Assembly: GCF_038561965.1 (NCBI RefSeq)
Contig: NZ_CP139348.1
Span: 620,001-684,000, forward strand
Direction: 5' to 3'
DNA from: Stutzerimonas stutzeri
GTDB lineage: Bacteria > Pseudomonadota > Gammaproteobacteria > Pseudomonadales > Pseudomonadaceae
DNA: 64,000 nt
Shown: in pieces, positions 33,811-42,334 of the stretch
Layout: the number at the start of each line of letters is the position of its first letter
How positions within the stretch are numbered: the first letter of the stretch is position 1
Made by a program: the position numbers and the translations under genes
Notes under the pieces: model-generated
Seen by the model: only the letters and a program-made list of their open reading frames with translations
Told to the model about the DNA's origin: nothing
Databases searched by the model: none

Positions 33811-35367
33811 ATGACCGTACCGGATCACAAGCGCCGCCAACTGTTGCAGGGTATCGGGGCCGGCCTGGCCCTGCCGGCCCTGGGCGTTGCGCCCGCTATC
33901 ATCGCCGCGCCGCGCGCACGCCCGCAGATGCTTGATGGCGTGCAATCCGGTGACGTGGCGCGTGACCGTGCGCTGATCTGGAGCCGCTGCGATCGGCCCG
34001 GCCGGCTGATCGTCGAGTGGGATACGCGCAGCCGCTTCGGCAATCCACGGCGCATGGTTTCGCCGATCACCGATGCCGGCCAGGACTTCACTGCCCGCGT
34101 CGACCTGCGCGGGCTACCGGCGGATCAATCGATCTTCTACCGCGCGCGCTTTGAAGATGCCCGCAGCGGCATGCTCAGCGAGCCCTGGCTAGGCCACCTG
34201 CGCAGCGCGCCAAAGCGGCCGCGCAACATCCGCTTCGTCTGGGGCGGCGACACCTGCGGCCAGGGTTACGGCATCAACCCGGACTTCGGCGGCATGCGCA
34301 TCTACGAAAGCATGCGTATGCGCCGGCCGGATTTCTTCCTGCACAGTGGCGACGTGATCTACGCGGATGGGCCGATTCCCGCCGAGGTGACCGTCGAGGA
34401 CGGCAGCATCTGGCGCAATCTGGTTACCGAGGAGAAAAGCAAGGTCGCCGAGACGCTCAATGAGTTTCGCGGCAACTACCGCTACAACCTGTTGGACGAG
34501 AACCTGCGTGCCTTCAATGCCGAAGTGCCGCAGATCTGGCAGTGGGATGACCATGAAGTGACCAACAACTGGTCGCCGAGCAAGGAGCTGGACGAGCGTT
34601 ATCAGCAGGTGCGCGACATCGATACCCTGGTGCAGCGCGCTCGTCAGGCGTATCTGGAATACGCACCGATGCGCATGGCCCGCGGCGACACCCAGGGGCG
34701 CATCTACCGCAAGGTCGGCTACGGGCCGCTGCTGGATGTGTTCGTGCTGGACATGCGCAGCTATCGCGGGCCGAACACCCACAACCTGCAAGCGGAGCAG
34801 GGCGCCGACACGGCGTTTCTCGGTCGCGAGCAGCTGCGCTGGCTCAAGCGCGAGCTGCGGGCCTCTCGCGCAACCTGGAAGGTCATCGCCGCGGACATGC
34901 CCATCGGCCTGCACGTACCGGACGGCCCGCGTTGGGAGGCGATCGCCAACGGCCATGACGGCGAAGCGCTTGGCCGCGAGCTGGAGATTGCCGAGCTGCT
35001 GACCTTCATCCAGCGCGCGCGGGTGCGCAATACCGTCTGGCTGACCGCCGATGTGCATTACTGCGCGGCGCATCACTACCACCCCAATCGCGCGGCCTAT
35101 CAGCAGTTCGAGCCGTTCTGGGAATTCGTCGCCGGCCCGCTGAATGCCGGCAGCTTCGGTCCGAACCCGCTGGACGGCACCTTTGGTCCGGAGGTGGTGT
35201 TTCAGAAAGCGCCGCCGACTGCGAACAGCTCGCCGCGGGCGGGCTTCCAGTTCTTCGGTGAGGTGGAGATCGACGCCCAGAGTGGTGCGCTGGGTGTGAG
35301 TCTGCGCGACATCGACGGGACGGTGGTCTACAGCCAGACGCTTGAGCCCTGGCAGCCGGCCGTCTGA
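33811..35367 (+). CDS. phoD: PhoD-like alkaline phosphatase/phosphodiesterase, Tat-exported
   Basis: A 518-residue secreted phosphatase. AAGGAGA precedes the ATG at 33811. The N-terminus has a twin-arginine signal (KRRQLLQGIGAGLALPALG, arginines 8-9). The catalytic domain shows the PhoD metallophosphatase motifs: FVWGGDTCGQG, FFLHSGDVIYADGP, QIWQWDDHEVTNNW, WKVIAADMPIGL and VWLTADVHYCAAHHY. PhoD enzymes use Ca2+/Fe3+ and are folded before export, which fits Tat. The Pho box upstream implies induction in phosphate starvation. It converges on eutC with seven bases between stop codons. Confidence 0.92.
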   Translation: MTVPDHKRRQLLQGIGAGLALPALGVAPAIIAAPRARPQMLDGVQSGDVARDRALIWSRCDRPGRLIVEWDTRSRFGNPRRMVSPITDAGQDFTARVDLRGLPADQSIFYRARFEDARSGMLSEPWLGHLRSAPKRPRNIRFVWGGDTCGQGYGINPDFGGMRIYESMRMRRPDFFLHSGDVIYADGPIPAEVTVEDGSIWRNLVTEEKSKVAETLNEFRGNYRYNLLDENLRAFNAEVPQIWQWDDHEVTNNWSPSKELDERYQQVRDIDTLVQRARQAYLEYAPMRMARGDTQGRIYRKVGYGPLLDVFVLDMRSYRGPNTHNLQAEQGADTAFLGREQLRWLKRELRASRATWKVIAADMPIGLHVPDGPRWEAIANGHDGEALGRELEIAELLTFIQRARVRNTVWLTADVHYCAAHHYHPNRAAYQQFEPFWEFVAGPLNAGSFGPNPLDGTFGPEVVFQKAPPTANSSPRAGFQFFGEVEIDAQSGALGVSLRDIDGTVVYSQTLEPWQPAV

Positions 35368-35374
35368 GTTGACG

Positions 35375-36169
35375 TCAGCCGAGCAGGAAGTTGCCGGCGC
35401 GGGGTTCGCCTTCCAGCGTCGGCACTTCCGCTTCGTCCTTGAGCTGCACACCCGAGAGCTGGCGGCGGCTGGCTTCGCGCATCAGATAGAGCAGGCGGTG
35501 CGCGGCGAGGTTGTAGCTCAGACCCTCGGGGCGAATGTTGGAAATGCAGTTGCGCTGCGCATCGTGCCGGCCGACCTGCGGCGCCCAGGTGAAGTACAGG
35601 CCCAGGCTGTCCGGCGAGCTGAGCCCGGGGCGTTCGCCGAGCAGAATGACCACCATGTGCGTCTTCAGCCGCTGGCCGATTTCGTCGGCAATCGCGACGC
35701 GGCCCTGTTCGACCAGGGTAATCGGCCCGAGCGACCAGCCTTCGGCCTGACAGTGCTCGGCGATCTTCAAGGCCATCGGTGCGGCGTGGCGTTGCACGGC
35801 CAGGGCGGAGAGGCCGTCGGCAATTACCAGCGCCAGATCGCAGCCTTCGCCAGTGTGCTCGTCGAGCGTCGCGGCGCTGGCTTCGTCGAGGCGCCGACCG
35901 AGGTCGGGACGCTGCAGATAGATCTGTCGGTCTGAAGCGGCGCTGCGCAGGTGCAGATGGCTGAGGTCATGCTTTTCCAGTTCGCCGGCCAGCGCTTCGC
36001 AGTCCAGCGGCAGATGTACCGCGTCGCGCGCTTGGGCGTGAGCGAACTGGAAGTCCAGCTGCGCGTCGGTTGGCAGGCTGACACCAGCCCGGCCAAGTGC
36101 GATGCGTGCCGGGGTCAGCTGGCGCAGGTGCTGCCAAGGGTTTTCGATGGCGGGGGAGCGGTCGGGCAT
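35375..36169 (-). CDS. eutC: Ethanolamine ammonia-lyase small subunit
   Basis: With EutB forms the coenzyme-B12-dependent lyase that splits ethanolamine into acetaldehyde and ammonia. The 264-residue protein carries the EutC motifs DLALVIADGLSALAVQRHAA, VVILLGERPGLSSPDSLGLY and NCISNIRPEGLSYNLAAHRL. The size is normal for the proteobacterial form. It lies 85 bases downstream of eutB, with a palindrome in the gap. Clear assignment. Confidence 0.96.
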   Translation of the reverse strand: MPDRSPAIENPWQHLRQLTPARIALGRAGVSLPTDAQLDFQFAHAQARDAVHLPLDCEALAGELEKHDLSHLHLRSAASDRQIYLQRPDLGRRLDEASAATLDEHTGEGCDLALVIADGLSALAVQRHAAPMALKIAEHCQAEGWSLGPITLVEQGRVAIADEIGQRLKTHMVVILLGERPGLSSPDSLGLYFTWAPQVGRHDAQRNCISNIRPEGLSYNLAAHRLLYLMREASRRQLSGVQLKDEAEVPTLEGEPRAGNFLLG

Positions 36170-36198
36170 GGCTACCTCGGAGTGTGACGGTCAGGCGA

Positions 36199-36224
36199 GT
36201 GGAAAAGCGCGCGGCGTTTTCCAC
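36199..36224. repeat. Palindrome in the eutB-eutC gap
   Basis: gtggaaaagcgc / gcggcgttttccac is a near-perfect hairpin of the intergenic palindrome family. It sits within the operon without a T-run, so it more likely affects mRNA stability than ends transcription. Confidence 0.7.
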
Positions 36225-36254
36225 CTGAGGATGGGCGAGGTAACGAGAGCGGCT

Positions 36255-37646
36255 TCATGCCATGTTCTCCAGCGCCCGACGGAATGGCTCGGGCAACTCG
36301 CGGCCGAGCTGCAGGCGGTTGCCGTCCTGCCGCAGGATTTGCATCTTCGCCAGCCATTCCTCGAACTCCGGTGCGGGCTTGAGACCCAGCACCTGGCGCA
36401 CGTAGAGGGCGTCGTGGAAGGAGGTGGTCTGGTAGTTGAGCATCACATCGTCCGAGCCCGGGATGCCCATGATGAAGTTGATGCCCGCCGTGCCGAGCAG
36501 GGTCAACAGCATGTCCATGTCGTCCTGGTCGGCTTCGGCGTGGTTGGTGTAGCAGATGTCGCAACCCATGGGCACGCCGAGCAGCTTGCCGCAGAAGTGG
36601 TCCTCCAGCCCGGCGCGGATGATCTGCTTGCCGTTGTAGAGGTACTCCGGGCCGATAAAGCCGACCACGGTATTGACCAGCAGCGGCTTGAAACGGCGCG
36701 CCACCGCATAGGCCCGTGCCTCGCAGGTCTGCTGGTCGACGCCGTGGTGAGCGTTGGCCGACAGCGCGCTGCCTTGGCCGGTCTCGAAGTACATAAGGTT
36801 GTCGCCAAGCGTGCCGCGCTTCTGCGACAGGCCGGCCTCGTAACCTTCCTGCAGGGTCGCCAGGTTGATGCCGAAGCTGGCATTGGCCGCCTCGCTGCCG
36901 GCGATGGACTGGAACACCAGGTCCAGCGGCGCGCCGCGGTTGATCGCCTCGATGGACGTGGTGACGTGGGTCAGGATGCAGGCCTGGGTTGGGATCTCGT
37001 AGCGGCCGATCACCGCGTCGAGCATCTTCAGCAGCTCGCAGATGCCGCTGGTGCTGTCGGTGGCCGGGTTGATGCCGATCACTGCATCGCCGTTGCCGTA
37101 GAGCAGGCCGTCGAGGATGCTCGCCGCGATGCCGGCGCCATCGTCGGTCGGGTGATTGGGCTGCAGCCGGGTGGACATGCGCCCGGCCAAGCCGATGGTG
37201 TTGCGAAAGCGGGTGACGACGCGGGCTTTCTGCGCGACCAGGATCAGGTCCTGCACACGCATGATCTTCGATACCGCGGCGACCATTTCCGGCGTCAGTC
37301 CCGGCGCCAGAGCCTTTAGCGACGACTCGTTAGCATCATCGCCGAGCAGCCAGTTGCGGAAATCGCCCACGCTCAGGTGGCTGACCGGGGCGAAGGCCGC
37401 GTCGTCGTGGCTGTCGATGATCAGCCGGGTCACTTCATCACTTTCGTAGGGAATCAGCGCTTCTTCGAGAAAGCGCTTGAGCGGCACCGCGGCGAGGCAC
37501 ATCTGCGCCGCCACGCGTTCGGCGTCGCTGTCGGCAGCAACCCCGGCGAGCAGGTCGCCGGAGCGTGCCGGGCTGGCCTTGGCCATCACCTCGCGCAGGT
37601 CGTCGAAGCGCCAGGTGGTGCCGCCCACGCTGTGCGAGTACGCCAT
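36255..37646 (-). CDS. eutB: Ethanolamine ammonia-lyase large subunit
   Basis: The 463-residue catalytic subunit of the B12-dependent lyase. The TIM-barrel core includes RFRNTIGLAGRMSTRLQPNH, DAVIGINPATDSTSGICELL, QACILTHVTTSIEAINRGAP (substrate and cofactor contacts), GQGSALSANAHHGVDQQTCE and the VVGFIGPEYLYNGKQIIRAG region. Length is typical. It is read directly after the permease gene eat, 15 bases upstream, and before eutC. No microcompartment genes are present, so this is the simple non-carboxysome version of the pathway, as in other pseudomonads. Confidence 0.97.
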   Translation of the reverse strand: MAYSHSVGGTTWRFDDLREVMAKASPARSGDLLAGVAADSDAERVAAQMCLAAVPLKRFLEEALIPYESDEVTRLIIDSHDDAAFAPVSHLSVGDFRNWLLGDDANESSLKALAPGLTPEMVAAVSKIMRVQDLILVAQKARVVTRFRNTIGLAGRMSTRLQPNHPTDDGAGIAASILDGLLYGNGDAVIGINPATDSTSGICELLKMLDAVIGRYEIPTQACILTHVTTSIEAINRGAPLDLVFQSIAGSEAANASFGINLATLQEGYEAGLSQKRGTLGDNLMYFETGQGSALSANAHHGVDQQTCEARAYAVARRFKPLLVNTVVGFIGPEYLYNGKQIIRAGLEDHFCGKLLGVPMGCDICYTNHAEADQDDMDMLLTLLGTAGINFIMGIPGSDDVMLNYQTTSFHDALYVRQVLGLKPAPEFEEWLAKMQILRQDGNRLQLGRELPEPFRRALENMA

Positions 37647-37661
37647 GTCAGCCTCCTTCGT

Positions 37662-39110
37662 TCAGTGCAGCGATGCCTCGGCTTTCTCGATCGCCGCGAA
37701 TTCCTCTTCCGGCGTGCCGGCCACCAGATGGTGTCGACTGTAGATCGCGAAATAGGCGATGAAGATCCCGTAGATGATCGCGGCGCCGATCACCACCCGC
37801 GGATCGACCAGGAACCCCGCAATCACGGCGATGCAGGCCAACACCAGGGCCACGCCGGACGTGACGATGCCGCCGGGCGTCTTGTACGGGCGATGCAGGT
37901 CCGGTCGGCGCAGACGCAGGACGATGTGCGACGCCATCATCAGCACATAGGAGATGGTCGCGCCGAATACCGCCACCAGAATCAGCAGGTCGCCCTGGCC
38001 GGTCAGCGACAGGGCGAAGCCGATGATGCCGGGGATGATCAAGGCCAGCACCGGCGCCTTGTTCTTGTTGGTCAGCGACAACTTGCGTGGCAGGTAGCCG
38101 GCGCGTGACAGCGCGAAGATTTGCCGCGAGTAGGCATAGATGATCGAGAAGAAGCTGGCGATCAGCCCGGCCAGGCCGACCAGATTGACGAAACCGCTCA
38201 TCCAGGTTGACGACCCATAGGCGGTGGTCAGTGCTTCCACCAGCGGGTTGCCGGATGCCACCAGCGTGCTGGAGCCGGCGCCGCCTGGGCCGACCAGCAG
38301 GATCAGGCCAGCAAAGGCGACCAGTATCAGCATGGCGCCGATCAGCCCGCGCGGCATGTCACGTTGCGGGTTCTTGGTTTCTTCGGCGGCCAGCGGTACG
38401 CCTTCGACGGCGAGGAAGAACCAGATCGCGTAGGGAATCGCCGCCCAGATGCCGACGTAGCCATACGGCAGGAAGTTGCTGGCGCCAGCGGCAGTGGTCG
38501 GGGCAATGTCCAGCAACTTGTCGACGGAGAAGTGCGGCACCATCGCGACGATGAACACCGCCAAAGCCAGGGCAGCGACGGCGGTGATGATGAACATCAG
38601 CTTCAGCGCCTCGCCGACACCGAAGATATGGATGCCGATGAAGATGATGTAGAAGGCCAGATAAATCATCCAGCCGCCAATGCCGAACAATGATTCGCAG
38701 TAGGCGCCGATGAACACGGCGATGGCTGCTGGCGCGATGGCGTATTCGATAAGGATCGCCGTGCCGGTGAGAAAGCCACCCAGCGGGCCGAAGGCGGTGC
38801 GCGCAAAGCCGTAGCCGCCGCCGGCGGTGGGCACCATCGAGGACAGCTCGGCCAGCGAGAAGCACATGCACAGGTACATGGTTGCCATCAGCAGGGTGGC
38901 GATGAACAGGCCGCCCCAGCCGCCCTGGGCCAGACCGAAGTTCCAGCCGGCGTAGTCGCCGGAAATGACATACGCGACGCCGAGACCAACCAGCAACACC
39001 CAGCCGGCGGCGCCTTTTTTCAGTTCGCGTTCCTGGAAGTAGCTACTGCCAACGGTTTCGAAATCAATTGCGTGGTGCGGTGGCGTTGAACGGCTGTGTT
39101 CGAGAGCCAT
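37662..39110 (-). CDS. eat: Ethanolamine permease (APC family)
   Basis: A 482-residue inner-membrane amino-acid/polyamine/organocation-type transporter with about 12 membrane segments. The early motif GVAYVISGDYAGWNFGLAQG and SSMVPTAGGGYGFARTAFGP match ethanolamine permeases (EutP/Eat) of pseudomonads. Its position as first gene before eutB and eutC identifies the substrate. A sigma-54 promoter candidate lies 39-54 bases upstream of the ATG at 39108-39110, suggesting activation by an EatR-type enhancer-binding protein, which is not encoded in this window. Confidence 0.93.
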   Translation of the reverse strand: MALEHSRSTPPHHAIDFETVGSSYFQERELKKGAAGWVLLVGLGVAYVISGDYAGWNFGLAQGGWGGLFIATLLMATMYLCMCFSLAELSSMVPTAGGGYGFARTAFGPLGGFLTGTAILIEYAIAPAAIAVFIGAYCESLFGIGGWMIYLAFYIIFIGIHIFGVGEALKLMFIITAVAALALAVFIVAMVPHFSVDKLLDIAPTTAAGASNFLPYGYVGIWAAIPYAIWFFLAVEGVPLAAEETKNPQRDMPRGLIGAMLILVAFAGLILLVGPGGAGSSTLVASGNPLVEALTTAYGSSTWMSGFVNLVGLAGLIASFFSIIYAYSRQIFALSRAGYLPRKLSLTNKNKAPVLALIIPGIIGFALSLTGQGDLLILVAVFGATISYVLMMASHIVLRLRRPDLHRPYKTPGGIVTSGVALVLACIAVIAGFLVDPRVVIGAAIIYGIFIAYFAIYSRHHLVAGTPEEEFAAIEKAEASLH

Positions 39111-39148
39111 GGAGGAATCCTCTTGGATAGGTTGGCAAGTCTCTCCCT

Positions 39149-39164
39149 AGCAAGCGTCGTGCCC
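39149..39164 (-). promoter_or_regulatory. Sigma-54 promoter of eat-eutB-eutC (candidate)
   Basis: The minus-strand sequence GGGCACG-ACGC-TTGCT fits the sigma-54 consensus TGGCACG-N4-TTGCW at all but the first base. The predicted start is near 39138, 28 bases before the permease ATG. Confidence 0.8.
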
Positions 39165-39307
39165 CGCACCGAAAGCAATGAAGTTGCGGTGTTTTGTCAG
39201 CCAAGTTCGGCAGGAACGCACCTTTTGTGAGCTTCGCGGCACCACGGCGGAGCTCGGCAGGTGTCTTGTTCAAGGCGCGAGCGGCGTTCGCCGCCCGCGC
39301 TGACCTA

Positions 39308-40828
39308 TCAGAAGAAGCCCAGGGGATTGATGTCGTAGCTGATCAGCAAGTTCTTGGTCTGCTGATAGCTGTCGAGGATCATCTTGTGGGTTTCGCGCCC
39401 GACGCCGGACTTCTTGTAGCCACCGAACGCGGCATGCGCCGGGTAGAGGTGGTAGCAGTTGGTCCAGACGCGGCCCGCCTTGATCGCCCGGCCCATGCGG
39501 TAGGCGCGGTTGATGTCGCGGGTCCAGACGCCAGCACCGAGGCCGTACTCGGTGTCATTGGCGATGGCCAATGCTTCGGCTTCATCCTTGAAGGTGGTGA
39601 CACCGATCACCGGGCCGAAGATTTCCTCCTGGAACACGCGCATCTCGTTGGTGCCCTTGAGCAGGGTCGGCTGAATGTAATAGCCGGTGGCGAGCGAGCC
39701 TTCGAGTTTTTCGGCCGCACCGCCGGTGAGCACTTCGGCACCTTCCTGCTTGGCGATCTCGAGGTAGGACAGGATCTTGTCGAATTGCTGCTGGCTGGCT
39801 TGCGCACCGACCATGGTGTCGGTATCCAGCGGGTCGCCGCGCTTGATCTGTGCAACCTTCTTCATCACCGCTTCCATGAAGGGCGCGTAGATCGACTCTT
39901 GCACCAGCGCGCGCGACGGGCAGGTGCACACCTCGCCCTGGTTGAAGAAGCCCAGTACCAGGCCTTCGGCAGCTTTCTCGATGAAGGTCGGCTCGGCCTG
40001 CATGATGTCTTCGAAATAAATGTTCGGGCTCTTGCCGCCCAGTTCCACAGTGCTCGGGATGATGGCCTCTGCGGCACGCTTCATGATGTGCGAGCCCACC
40101 GGCGTGGAGCCGGTAAAGGCGATCTTGGCGATGCGTTTGCTGCTGGCCAGCGCCTCGCCGGCCTCACGACCGTAGCCCTGCACCACGTTGAGCACGCCCG
40201 GTGGCAGCAGGTCGCCGATCACCTCCATCAGCACCGTGATACCCAGTGGGGTCTGCTCGGCCGGTTTGAGCACCACGCAATTGCCCGCAGCGAGCGCCGG
40301 GGCGAGCTTCCAGGCGGCCATCAGGATCGGGAAGTTCCAGGGAATGATCTGCCCCACCACGCCCAGTGGTTCGTGGAAGTGATAGGCCGCGGTGTGCTCG
40401 TCGATTTCCGCGCTGGTGCCTTCCTGGGCGCGGATGCAGCCGGCAAAGTAGCGGAAGTGATCAGCCGCCAGCGGGATGTCGGCGTTCAGCGTTTCCCGCA
40501 CGGCCTTGCCGTTGTCCCAGGTTTCGGTGACGGCGAGCATCTCCAGGTTCTGCTCGATGCGATCGGCGATCTGCAACAGGATCAGCGAGCGCGCCTGCAC
40601 GCTGGTCTTGCCCCAGGCATCAGCCGCTGCGTGGGCGGCGTCCAGTGCCTTTTCTATATCCGCCGCGTCGGAGCGCGGGAATTCGGCGATCGGCTGGCCG
40701 TTCACCGGAGAGAGGTTGGTGAAATACTGCCCGTTGACTGGCTCGACGAACTCGCCATTGATGAAGTTGCCGTAGCGGGCCTTGAGGGTAACGATGGCAC
40801 CGTCGGTGCCGGGAGGGGCGTAGATCAT
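39308..40828 (-). CDS. exaC: NAD-dependent acetaldehyde dehydrogenase (ExaC-like)
   Basis: A 506-residue aldehyde dehydrogenase from the ATG at 40826-40828 (MIYAPPGTDG) behind GGAG. Catalytic cysteine is in NQGEVCTCPSRALVQ, the general-base glutamate in STVELGGKSPNIYF, and IPWNFPILMAAWKLAPALAA and FTGSTPVGSHIM form the NAD site. It closely follows the acetaldehyde dehydrogenase pattern of pseudomonads (ExaC/AcoD type, C-terminus NLLISYDINPLGFF). Its job here is to oxidise acetaldehyde released from ethanolamine to acetate. It is upstream of eat on the same strand with a 197-base gap and separate promoter. Confidence 0.93.
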   Translation of the reverse strand: MIYAPPGTDGAIVTLKARYGNFINGEFVEPVNGQYFTNLSPVNGQPIAEFPRSDAADIEKALDAAHAAADAWGKTSVQARSLILLQIADRIEQNLEMLAVTETWDNGKAVRETLNADIPLAADHFRYFAGCIRAQEGTSAEIDEHTAAYHFHEPLGVVGQIIPWNFPILMAAWKLAPALAAGNCVVLKPAEQTPLGITVLMEVIGDLLPPGVLNVVQGYGREAGEALASSKRIAKIAFTGSTPVGSHIMKRAAEAIIPSTVELGGKSPNIYFEDIMQAEPTFIEKAAEGLVLGFFNQGEVCTCPSRALVQESIYAPFMEAVMKKVAQIKRGDPLDTDTMVGAQASQQQFDKILSYLEIAKQEGAEVLTGGAAEKLEGSLATGYYIQPTLLKGTNEMRVFQEEIFGPVIGVTTFKDEAEALAIANDTEYGLGAGVWTRDINRAYRMGRAIKAGRVWTNCYHLYPAHAAFGGYKKSGVGRETHKMILDSYQQTKNLLISYDINPLGFF

Positions 40829-40982
40829 GTTGGGCTCCAGTTTGTTCTTGGATGGAGATTCGCTGCACAAAGCGTAGATCAGGACTTGAATACTGTCGCG
40901 GGCGGCCGAGGGCGCTTTTTGAAGCGGCAAAGCGAAGGCTGCCGCTGGGTTGGGCCGGGGGTAAGATCCCCGGCCCGGGCAG

Positions 40983-42131
40983 TTAGAGAGCGCTGTGGAA
41001 GATGGCCTCTATCTCCTTCTGCGTGGCGCGGCGCGGGTTGGTCAGGCCGCAGGCATCGTTCATGGCGTTGGCTGCCAGGGTAGGGATGTCATCGGCCTTG
41101 GCGCCAAGCTCGGCCAGCCCACGCGGAATGCCAATTTCCTGGGACAGGGTGCGGATTGCCGCGAGCGCCGCCTCGGCGCCCTGGGCTGCATCAAGCTCGC
41201 GCGTTTCTACGCCCATCGCCGCGGCAATGTCGCGCAGTCGTTCAGGGCAGACGCTGGCGTTGTAGTTCTCCACGTGGGGCAACAGTACGGCGTTGCAGAC
41301 GCCATGCGGCAGATCGTAGAAACCACCGAGCTGGTGAGCCATGGCATGAACGTAGCCCAGCGAGGCGTTATTGAACGCCATCCCGGCGAGGAATTGCGCG
41401 TAGGCCATGTTTTCCCGGGCTGGCATGTCGCTGCCGTTCTCGACTGCGGTACGCAGGTTTGCCGAGATCAGTTCGATGGCCTTGAGCGCGCAGGCGTCGG
41501 TGATCGGGGTGGCGGCGGTCGAGACGTAGGCTTCAATCGCGTGGGTGAGCGCGTCCATGCCGGTGGCGGCGGTCAGACCCTTGGGCATGGCTACCATCAG
41601 CGCCGGATCGTTCACCGACAGGAGCGGTGTGACGTTGCGGTCGACGATGGCCATTTTCACGTGGCGGGTTTCGTCGGTGATGATGCAGAAGCGAGTCATC
41701 TCGCTGGCGGTGCCGGCGGTGGTGTTGATCGCTACCAGTGGCAGTTGCGGTTTGGCAGAGCGGTCCACGCCTTCGTAGTCGGCAATGTGGCCGCCATTGG
41801 TGGCACACAGGGCGATGCCCTTGGCGCAGTCATGGGGTGAGCCGCCGCCGAGGGAGATGATGAAATCGCACGCGCTTTCGCGCAGCTGGGTCAGGCCCTT
41901 TTCAACGTTGCCCACGGTTGGATTGGGTTGGGCGCCATCGAATACGACTGATTGGATATCCGCGGCAGCCAGCAGCGCCGCAACTTTTTCAGCGACGCCT
42001 GCACGCGCCAGCCCTGCGTCGGTGACGATCAGCGCTTTGCGAAAGCCGTAGTTGGCGATGGCGACCATCGCTTCATCGAGGCTTCCGGCGCCCATCATGT
42101 TCACTGCGGGTATGAAGAAGGTGCTGCTCAT
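40983..42131 (-). CDS. Iron-containing alcohol dehydrogenase (group III)
   Basis: A 382-residue metal-dependent alcohol dehydrogenase beginning at the ATG at 42129-42131 behind AAGGAA (MSSTFFIPAVNMMGAGSLDE). The NAD-binding GGGSPHDCAKGIALC and metal-ligand motif ALTHAIEAYVSTAATP, AHQLGGFYDLPHGVCNAVLL are present. It is similar in kind to ethanol-type dehydrogenases (ErcA/YiaY class). Beside an acetaldehyde dehydrogenase it likely interconverts ethanol and acetaldehyde. Symbol withheld because the exact orthologue cannot be fixed by eye. Confidence 0.9.
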   Translation of the reverse strand: MSSTFFIPAVNMMGAGSLDEAMVAIANYGFRKALIVTDAGLARAGVAEKVAALLAAADIQSVVFDGAQPNPTVGNVEKGLTQLRESACDFIISLGGGSPHDCAKGIALCATNGGHIADYEGVDRSAKPQLPLVAINTTAGTASEMTRFCIITDETRHVKMAIVDRNVTPLLSVNDPALMVAMPKGLTAATGMDALTHAIEAYVSTAATPITDACALKAIELISANLRTAVENGSDMPARENMAYAQFLAGMAFNNASLGYVHAMAHQLGGFYDLPHGVCNAVLLPHVENYNASVCPERLRDIAAAMGVETRELDAAQGAEAALAAIRTLSQEIGIPRGLAELGAKADDIPTLAANAMNDACGLTNPRRATQKEIEAIFHSAL

Positions 42132-42334
42132 GGAGAATTCCTTGTGCTTGTCTGAAAGTGGTTCTTGCAGCATCGCATCTGAACCGGAGCGTGAAATGAT
42201 CTGGCTCAAGGAAGTGACCCGTCGGTCGAGTTCCGGCCCTGCGTCTGACTAACGGCGGCTGGTCGGCTGGCAGGGCCTGCTGTGCTAATCTGCGCCGCAG
42301 TTTTCAGTGGGTCTCACCGGTTTTGAGGGCTTCC

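Noticed and set aside
39194..41083. 629-codon plus-strand open frame across exaC and its neighbour
   Set aside because: Spans two real minus-strand genes and their gap; composition is typical of an antisense frame.
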